DNA from: RCIO01 sp040880025
Lineage (GTDB): Bacteria > Pseudomonadota > Alphaproteobacteria > Rhizobiales > Rhizobiaceae
DNA length: 64,000 bases
Direction of reading: 5' to 3'
Assembly (NCBI GenBank): GCA_040880025.1
Contig: JBBDJD010000019.1
Coordinates: 62,001 to 126,000 of the forward strand
Shown here piece by piece: positions 58,987-64,000 of this stretch. How positions within the stretch are numbered: the first letter of the stretch is position 1; the number at the start of each line of letters is the position of its first letter. The notes under the pieces are model-generated. The model ran no database searches. It saw only the letters and a program-made list of their open reading frames with translations, and had not been told where the DNA came from. Position numbers and translations under genes: made by a program.

Positions 58987-61650
58987 ATGGAACTGGTCTT
59001 TCTTCTCGTCCTGGTGGTTCTCATGGCCGGCGCCCTGGCGTCAGGCTATCCGGTTGCATTCGCGCTGCCGGGTTCGGCAATTCTCACCGTGTTGCTCGCG
59101 GCGATCTGCGGCTATCTGTTTGCCGGAAATACCGACGCCTATTTCGCCCAGGGCGGCCCCGGCCAGTGGCTGAGCGCAGGCGTCACGAACCTTCGAGGGA
59201 TATATTGGGAACCTGACAGGGATACGCTGATAGCGATCCCGCTGTTCGTCTTCATGGGCATCATGCTGCAGCGCTCGCGGGTCGCCGAGGATCTGCTGAT
59301 CGCCATGGCGCAGCTGTTCGGCCCGATTCCCGGCGGTCTCGGCATATCGGTGGTGTTCGTCGGCGCGCTGCTTGCAGCTACAACCGGCATCGTCGGCGCG
59401 ACGGTCGTCGCCATGGGTCTGATTTCGCTTCCGGCGATGCTGCGCAACAACTATTCACAGCCGCTCGCCACGGGCACGATCGCTGCTTCGGGCACGCTCG
59501 GTCAGATCATCCCGCCATCCATCGTGCTCATCATCCTTGCTGACCAGCTGGCGAGCGCGTCGGATCAGGCGGGGACGGCGCGTACCGCTCTCTACAAACA
59601 GGCGACCGGCGAACTGACAATGCCGAGCCCGTTCAATGTCGCGCCGACGAGCGCCGGCGAGATGTTCCTGGGCGCATTTGTGCCGGGCCTGGTTCTTGTC
59701 GCGCTCTATATGATCTTCATTCTCGTGCGCGCGCTCATCAATCCAAAGGTCGCGCCCGCCGTGCCTTATGAGGGCAAATTCGACGCCCAGTTCGCGGGCA
59801 GGGTGCTTCTGGCGCTCGTGCCGCCGCTGACGCTTATTTTCGTCGTCCTGGGCTCCATCATCGGCGGCATCGCCACGGTCAACCAGGCCGGCGCCATCGG
59901 TGCCGCCGGCGCGCTGCTCATGGCCGGCTACAAACTCGTGGACGGTCAGAAGAGAGCCTACTATCCGGCCATCATCGCGATCGTTTCGGTGTTCCTGATG
60001 GGGATGATCCGCTCGCGGTTCGACGTCAACATCAAGGGTATCGACAGCACCGACGATGTCGTCGGCGTCATCCTGATGGCGCTGGCGCTGGCGCTGCTGG
60101 TATTCGCGCTGCTGTGGAGCGGCTGGCGGGCCATCCGCATCGACAACACCATGCACGGGGTGATGATCGAGACCGCGAAGACGACATCGCTGGTCTTCAT
60201 CATCCTGCTTGGCGCGGCAATGCTGACAGCCGCTTTCCGCTCCTTCGGGGGCGAGGAGTTGGTGCGCGAGTTCCTGAACGGACTGCCGGGCGGGTTCTGG
60301 TTCCAGTTCTTCATCGTCATGGCGGTGATCTTCGTCCTCGGCTTCTTCCTCGACTTCATCGAGATCGCCGTGGTGGTTGTGCCGATCGTTGCGCCGATCC
60401 TGCTCGCCGATCCCGGCGCCAACGTGACGGCGGTGTGGCTCGGCGTCATGGTGGGCCTCAACATACAGACCTCGTTCCTGACGCCGCCGTTCGGATTCGC
60501 GCTGTTTTATCTGCGCGGCGTCGCGCCGGCCGCCGTCAAGACGATCAATATGTACAAGGGCGTTATCGCCTTCATCCTTTTGCAGTTGGTGGCGCTGGTC
60601 ATCGTCGCCTACGCGCCGCCACTGGTGAATTACCTGCCGTCGCGCGTGGCGCTTCTTTCCGAAACCTCGCCGCCGCCGCGCAATCCGGGGCTGCAATATT
60701 GCGTCGACCGCTATGTCTTCGAAACGCTGGACAGTCAGGGCGACGCCATTCGCGCCTCACTGGCGAGGGCGGAAGCGCTTGACCTGAGTGTGTTGCCCGA
60801 GCGGCAAGCGACCCAGTTGGAAAGTGCATTCGGGAGCGCCAACGAGGTATTCGGGCTTGTAGAGGACACCCGCGAGGCGGAAGCTGCGGTTGTGGCGGCA
60901 ACTGCGGCGTACAGGCCGCTGCATGGCGTGGTCCGCGGTCTCGAGCGTGGCATCCGACGCCACGACGTCGAGATCAGGGAACTCCAGACACGGATTTCGC
61001 GCCTTCGGGGCGATGATCCGGACATCGTTGCCAGGCGCGACCGGCTGAGCGCGCGGTTGGAGGATGCCGAAGCCGAGAAGGATGCGCTGGTCGCACAGAT
61101 TCCCGATGAATGGGAGACCGTTCATGACGTGTTCGCCAAGCTGACGGGCGCGGAGACAAGGACGGGCAATGCCTATCGCCGCGCCGCCGACGGCGCCTAC
61201 GGTCCGGTCCGCGACGTCGTTGCGTTGCTGGACGATGCCGACGATCTTGAATCGTTGCGGACCGCTGGCGCGCAATTGTCTGGTGAGGTGGAGACCGCCG
61301 ATCCGGAGGCGCTCGTCGATCGGCTTCGCGAGCTTCAGAGCCAGTCCGACGATATCGATGGCGCCAGCGATGTGCGCTCCGGGCTGAGCGATGCACGCCG
61401 TGCGCTCGAGGGCGATACGGTCGACAGGCAGGCAGCGTCGGAAGGCCTCTCTCAGGCGCTGGCGGCGGCGGATGAGGAGCTCGCATGGCGCAAGCCGGCG
61501 GCGGCCAACCTGCTGCCGGTGCTGGGTCCGTATGAGGAGATGATCCGCAGCAATATCGGGCTCAGGCAGTTGCAGCGCTTCCCGCGCGAACAGGCGCTCT
61601 GGGTGGCTAGCTGCAACGCCTCGCACAGGGACATTTCGTTGAACTTCTAG
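58987..61650 (+). CDS. TRAP transporter large permease (DctM family) with long coiled-coil C-terminal extension
   Basis: 887 residues, ATG 58987. Residues 1 to about 560 are a DctM permease (VFMGIMLQRSRVAEDLL, IVGATVVAMGLISLPAML, ASGTLGQIIPPSIVLIIL, LNIQTSFLTPPFGFALFYL). A further roughly 327 residues follow the last membrane helix. They are charged and helical (HDVEIRELQTRISRLRGDDP, RLSARLEDAEAEKDALVAQI), contain one early Cys (LQYCVDRYVFETL) and end near SHRDISLNF. Normal DctM proteins are 425-600 residues. The extension has no recognised domain; it may be a cytoplasmic or periplasmic regulatory or partner-binding coiled coil. Confidence 0.9.
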   Translation: MELVFLLVLVVLMAGALASGYPVAFALPGSAILTVLLAAICGYLFAGNTDAYFAQGGPGQWLSAGVTNLRGIYWEPDRDTLIAIPLFVFMGIMLQRSRVAEDLLIAMAQLFGPIPGGLGISVVFVGALLAATTGIVGATVVAMGLISLPAMLRNNYSQPLATGTIAASGTLGQIIPPSIVLIILADQLASASDQAGTARTALYKQATGELTMPSPFNVAPTSAGEMFLGAFVPGLVLVALYMIFILVRALINPKVAPAVPYEGKFDAQFAGRVLLALVPPLTLIFVVLGSIIGGIATVNQAGAIGAAGALLMAGYKLVDGQKRAYYPAIIAIVSVFLMGMIRSRFDVNIKGIDSTDDVVGVILMALALALLVFALLWSGWRAIRIDNTMHGVMIETAKTTSLVFIILLGAAMLTAAFRSFGGEELVREFLNGLPGGFWFQFFIVMAVIFVLGFFLDFIEIAVVVVPIVAPILLADPGANVTAVWLGVMVGLNIQTSFLTPPFGFALFYLRGVAPAAVKTINMYKGVIAFILLQLVALVIVAYAPPLVNYLPSRVALLSETSPPPRNPGLQYCVDRYVFETLDSQGDAIRASLARAEALDLSVLPERQATQLESAFGSANEVFGLVEDTREAEAAVVAATAAYRPLHGVVRGLERGIRRHDVEIRELQTRISRLRGDDPDIVARRDRLSARLEDAEAEKDALVAQIPDEWETVHDVFAKLTGAETRTGNAYRRAADGAYGPVRDVVALLDDADDLESLRTAGAQLSGEVETADPEALVDRLRELQSQSDDIDGASDVRSGLSDARRALEGDTVDRQAASEGLSQALAAADEELAWRKPAAANLLPVLGPYEEMIRSNIGLRQLQRFPREQALWVASCNASHRDISLNF

Positions 61651-61712
61651 GGGTGCATCCTTACTGATCGGCGAGCAAATTCCGATGCGTTGTGGGATTG
61701 TCTGGGATTATC

Positions 61713-62165
61713 CTATTTGAATGTCATTCCGATGATTATCCTGAAAATCTTCTCATTCTTGTCGATGTATATATCGATCGTATGAGCGTGCTTCTTCAGG
61801 ATATGGTTGAGCCACGAGGCTCCCCACAGCGCTGGGCGATCTATGGGAGCAATCAAGAATCCAGCCCAAACTTTTAGCTCTCCCGGTTTCAGCACAGAAC
61901 CAAACGGGCCGTTGAGAATAGCCACCTCGAACCCTTGGCAGCTTAGCCAGGTCGCAAATTCAATAGGGCTCTGAAATCGCCCGTATTGGGCACGCAGAAA
62001 CTGCTTTGCCTCTTCTTCGTTGTTGACGTCGCTCCAAATCTCATAGGGATCAAGCTCTTGCCCCTCAGGGCACAGCACCTTGGGTTCTTGAGCGTATGAC
62101 GGCGCGGACATTCCGGCGATGCACAATAGGCAGAGCGAAATGACACGTCCCAGATATCTCAACAT
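61713..62165 (-). CDS. secreted hypothetical protein
   Basis: 150 residues, ATG 62165. A typical signal peptide (GRVISLCLLCIAGMSAPSYAQ, cleaved after AQ) precedes a soluble domain with two Cys (VLCPEGQEL, TWLSCQGFE). The C-terminal half (LKVWAGFLIAPIDRPALWG, HTIDIYIDKNEKIFRIIIG) looks like a small alpha/beta periplasmic domain. No family is recognised. The gene and its surroundings (61700-62000) are noticeably AT-richer than the neighbouring genes, so recent acquisition is possible. Confidence 0.65.
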   Translation of the reverse strand: MLRYLGRVISLCLLCIAGMSAPSYAQEPKVLCPEGQELDPYEIWSDVNNEEEAKQFLRAQYGRFQSPIEFATWLSCQGFEVAILNGPFGSVLKPGELKVWAGFLIAPIDRPALWGASWLNHILKKHAHTIDIYIDKNEKIFRIIIGMTFK

Positions 62166-62218
62166 GGGTTGGTCCTTGTTTCGATGTCTGGACGGCAGAG
62201 TGGCAGTAGCGTGATTAA

Positions 62219-62247
62219 CAAAAAGGGCGCCTCAAGGCGCCCTTTTC
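62219..62247 (-). terminator. rho-independent terminator of the Bax-inhibitor-1 family gene
   Basis: AAAAGGGCGCC / GGCGCCCTTTT with a TCAA loop, followed on the minus strand by a short T-rich run. It lies 22 bp beyond the stop codon of the gene at 62269-63048. Confidence 0.8.
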
Positions 62248-62268
62248 GTTTGTCCGTCTGTTCCGCCG

Positions 62269-63048
62269 TTATTCGCGGTTGCCCAGGAACTGCAGCAGGA
62301 ACATGAACAGGTTGATGAAGTCGAGATACAGCCTCAAAGCGCCCATGATCGCCTTGCGTCCGGCAACCAGGGTCGAGTCGCCCTCGAAGTACATCTCCTT
62401 GATCTTCTGCGTATCGTAGGCGGTCAGGCCCGCGAAGATCAGCACGCCGATGCCGGAGATGGCAAACTGCAGCGCCGGCGAAGCGAGGAAGATGTTCACC
62501 ACCATTGCGATGATCAGGCCGAACACGCCCATGATGAGGAACGAGCCCATGCCGGTCAGGTCGCGCTTCGTGGTGTAGCCCCACAGCGACAGCGCGCCGA
62601 AGGAGGCAGCGGTGATGAAGAAGGTCTGAACGATCGAGCCGGTCGTAAAGACCAGGAAGATTGACGACAGCGAAATGCCCATGACGGCGGCGAAGGCCCA
62701 GAAGGTCGTCTGCGCCGCCGACAAGCTCATCTTGTGAACGCGGAACGACAGGAAAAACACCATCGCCAGCGGCGCAAGCATGACGACCCAGCGCAGCGGC
62801 GAGCCATAGAGCGTGGCGCCAAGCGAGGTCAGCATCTTGCCGTTTCCAAGCGTGGCCACGGCCGCCGACGGGTCGCCGGTGGTCGCCAGCGATACGGTGC
62901 CCAGCGCGGCAACGCCGGTGATCGCGAGGCCCAGCGCCATCAGGTTGTAGACCCTGAGCATGTAGGCGCGCAGGCCCTCGTCTATTGAAGCGTCGGCGCG
63001 GCTTCCGGCAGTCGCCGCACGCGCCTGATAATTGCGAAGGTCAGCCAT
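62269..63048 (-). CDS. Bax inhibitor-1/YccA family membrane protein
   Basis: 259 residues, ATG 63048. Seven hydrophobic segments (LRVYNLMALGLAITGVAALG early; FFITAASFGALSLWGYTTKRDL; IFAGLTAYDTQKIKEMYFEG near the end, the conserved YDTQKI carrying the pore Asp). BI-1 family proteins are proposed pH-sensitive Ca2+ leak channels; YccA also interacts with FtsH. It is a single-gene unit with its own terminator. Confidence 0.93.
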   Translation of the reverse strand: MADLRNYQARAATAGSRADASIDEGLRAYMLRVYNLMALGLAITGVAALGTVSLATTGDPSAAVATLGNGKMLTSLGATLYGSPLRWVVMLAPLAMVFFLSFRVHKMSLSAAQTTFWAFAAVMGISLSSIFLVFTTGSIVQTFFITAASFGALSLWGYTTKRDLTGMGSFLIMGVFGLIIAMVVNIFLASPALQFAISGIGVLIFAGLTAYDTQKIKEMYFEGDSTLVAGRKAIMGALRLYLDFINLFMFLLQFLGNRE

Positions 63049-63278
63049 GTGTTTCCTCTAGTAGCTACGTCCCGTCGGGGTCGGGGTTTCGCGGCAATGC
63101 CGCACGCCCAGGCTCCGCTGGCGGGACTCCAGCATGCCTGCTGCGGAATATGTGTGTTCTTTGCGTCAAGAACAAGTCCCGAACGATGCCAGAGCGGCAT
63201 TAAATCGCGGCAATGTTGCCGGTTTTCATGTTCCGTGAGGGACAAGCAAGCGATTGTTAACCTTGAACTATCAGGTGG
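63049..63278. other. intergenic region
   Basis: 230 bp between two minus-strand genes. The promoter of the Bax-inhibitor-1 family gene should lie here, but no clear element or terminator is seen. Confidence 0.4.
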
Positions 63279-64000
63279 CTACAAATTCCGTAGCACGGGT
63301 GCGGCCTTGTGGCCGAGCACCCGCCAGGTCCCGGCAAGCCCGAATCCGACGGTCAGAACCAGCGCGATGACGATCGTCGACACCGCCACTTCGGGCAGGA
63401 ACGACGACGGAAGCGTCATGATCTGCGAAACCACATACCAGGCAGCGACACCGCCCGCGAACAGCGCAAAGATGGCCGTGGCAAAGCCGATCATCAGATA
63501 TTCCAGCGAAAAGGCGGAGATCAGCGTTCGGCGGGTCGCTCCGAGCGTCTTCAGCACGACGGCATCGTGGATGCGGGCGCGGTTTCCGGCGGCCAGTGCG
63601 CCGGAAAGCACCAGAACCGAAGCGATCAAGGCAACGGCCGCGGCACCGCGAATGGCCGTGGCAAGCTGGGCGACCAAATCATTGACGATGTCGAGCGCGT
63701 CCTTCACGCGCACACTGGTGACGGCGGGAAAAGCGCGGGTGACCGCATTGAGCAGCCGCGCGTCCTCGTCAGCCGTGGCGTTGTCGTCGCTCAATGTGGC
63801 GAGCCATGAGTGCGGCGCGCCGGCAAACGTGTTGGGCGAGAACACCATGACAAAGTTGATGCCCATCGATTCCCATTCGACCTGGCGCAGATTGGCGATA
63901 CGGGCGGTCAGGTTGCGGCCGAGCACGTTGACGGTCACCGTGTCGCCAACCTTCAGGCCGATCTCGCCGGCTTCCTCCGCCGAGAAGGAGACCAGCGGCT
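63279..64000 (-). CDS. ABC transporter permease, FtsX/YbbP-like (5' part outside window)
   Basis: The frame is open through 64000, so the gene begins outside the window; about 240 C-terminal residues are seen. It has a periplasmic segment (VSFSAEEAGEIGLKVGDT, NFVMVFSPNTFAGAPHSWLA) and an FtsX-type C-terminal domain with three to four helices (AAAVALIASVLVLSGALAAG; RIHDAVVLKTLGATRRTLIS, the coupling segment; VSTIVIALVLTVGFGLAGTW). This is the YbbP form of permease, usually encoded with a YbbA ATPase and a TesA esterase. The function in membrane lipid or lipoprotein handling is inferred from family only. Confidence 0.85.
   Translation of the reverse strand, partial: PLVSFSAEEAGEIGLKVGDTVTVNVLGRNLTARIANLRQVEWESMGINFVMVFSPNTFAGAPHSWLATLSDDNATADEDARLLNAVTRAFPAVTSVRVKDALDIVNDLVAQLATAIRGAAAVALIASVLVLSGALAAGNRARIHDAVVLKTLGATRRTLISAFSLEYLMIGFATAIFALFAGGVAAWYVVSQIMTLPSSFLPEVAVSTIVIALVLTVGFGLAGTWRVLGHKAAPVLRNL

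Noticed and set aside
59455..60696. 413-codon minus-strand frame
   Set aside because: Antisense to the DctM membrane region; its His/Arg/Asp-rich translation is the mirror of hydrophobic codons.
1..64000. CRISPR array
   Set aside because: No regularly spaced short direct repeats with unique spacers were seen; the only direct repeats are the two pairs at 3.3-3.5 kb and 22.5 kb.

Overview
The window looks like a chromosomal stretch from an alphaproteobacterium of the Hyphomicrobiales, probably near Mesorhizobium or other Phyllobacteriaceae. This is inferred from gene content (PuuD urate oxidase, a PuuE-OHCU decarboxylase fusion, an XdhABC operon, a CspA plus small basic protein pair, several TRAP transporters) and high GC. 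It has two parts: a mobile island at about 1-22,545 and core-like chromosome from about 22,560 to the end.

Island (1-22,545). It opens with the C-terminal part of an SbcC-type ATPase, an unknown gene, a GC-rich non-coding stretch with an imperfect direct repeat, and a large plasmid/ICE-type ParB. A degraded IS3-family transposase follows. Next comes a one-direction catabolic module (6.4-19.5 kb): two GSA-aminomutase-like class III aminotransferases, RidA, a GlxA-type AraC regulator, hydantoinase/oxoprolinase subunits A and B, an N-acyl-D-amino-acid deacylase, a DctPQM TRAP transporter and a FAH/hydratase-family enzyme, closed by a convergent LysR gene. The island ends with a relaxase and a MobC-like accessory gene. 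Just beyond them, two 63-bp-spaced copies of a sequence resembling the 3' end of initiator tRNA-Met precede a terminator hairpin. I read this as the attachment-site end of an integrative element.

Core-like region, 22.6-32.8 kb: anmK, a TMEM43-family membrane protein, tRNA-Gln(TTG), a GIY-YIG protein between palindromes, a PPi-type phosphofructokinase, a TTC38-like TPR protein, xylBA, gluconokinase and an unknown tail-anchored acidic protein.

32.8-47.8 kb is a purine catabolism cluster: nucleoside/guanine-type deaminase, ureidoglycolate lyase, ureidoglycine aminohydrolase, PuuE-OHCU decarboxylase fusion, UraH, XdhABC, LysR, PuuD, guanine deaminase and glycerate 2-kinase. Together they cover guanine/xanthine to urate, allantoin and glyoxylate/glycerate, except the allantoate step, which is not in the window. 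cspA with its partner and a small membrane protein are embedded in it.

47.8-64 kb: a WD40/CobW pair with a His-rich loop, an exported intradiol dioxygenase, a creatininase-family hydrolase, MarR, a DMT exporter, a LacI gene that appears to start at CTG followed by a 2-hydroxyacid dehydrogenase, a glutamine-amidotransferase-type hydrolase, and a second TRAP operon whose large permease carries a roughly 327-residue coiled-coil extension. A secreted hypothetical protein, a Bax-inhibitor-1 family protein and a partial ABC permease finish the window. In both TRAP operons a perfect hairpin lies directly after the binding-protein gene.
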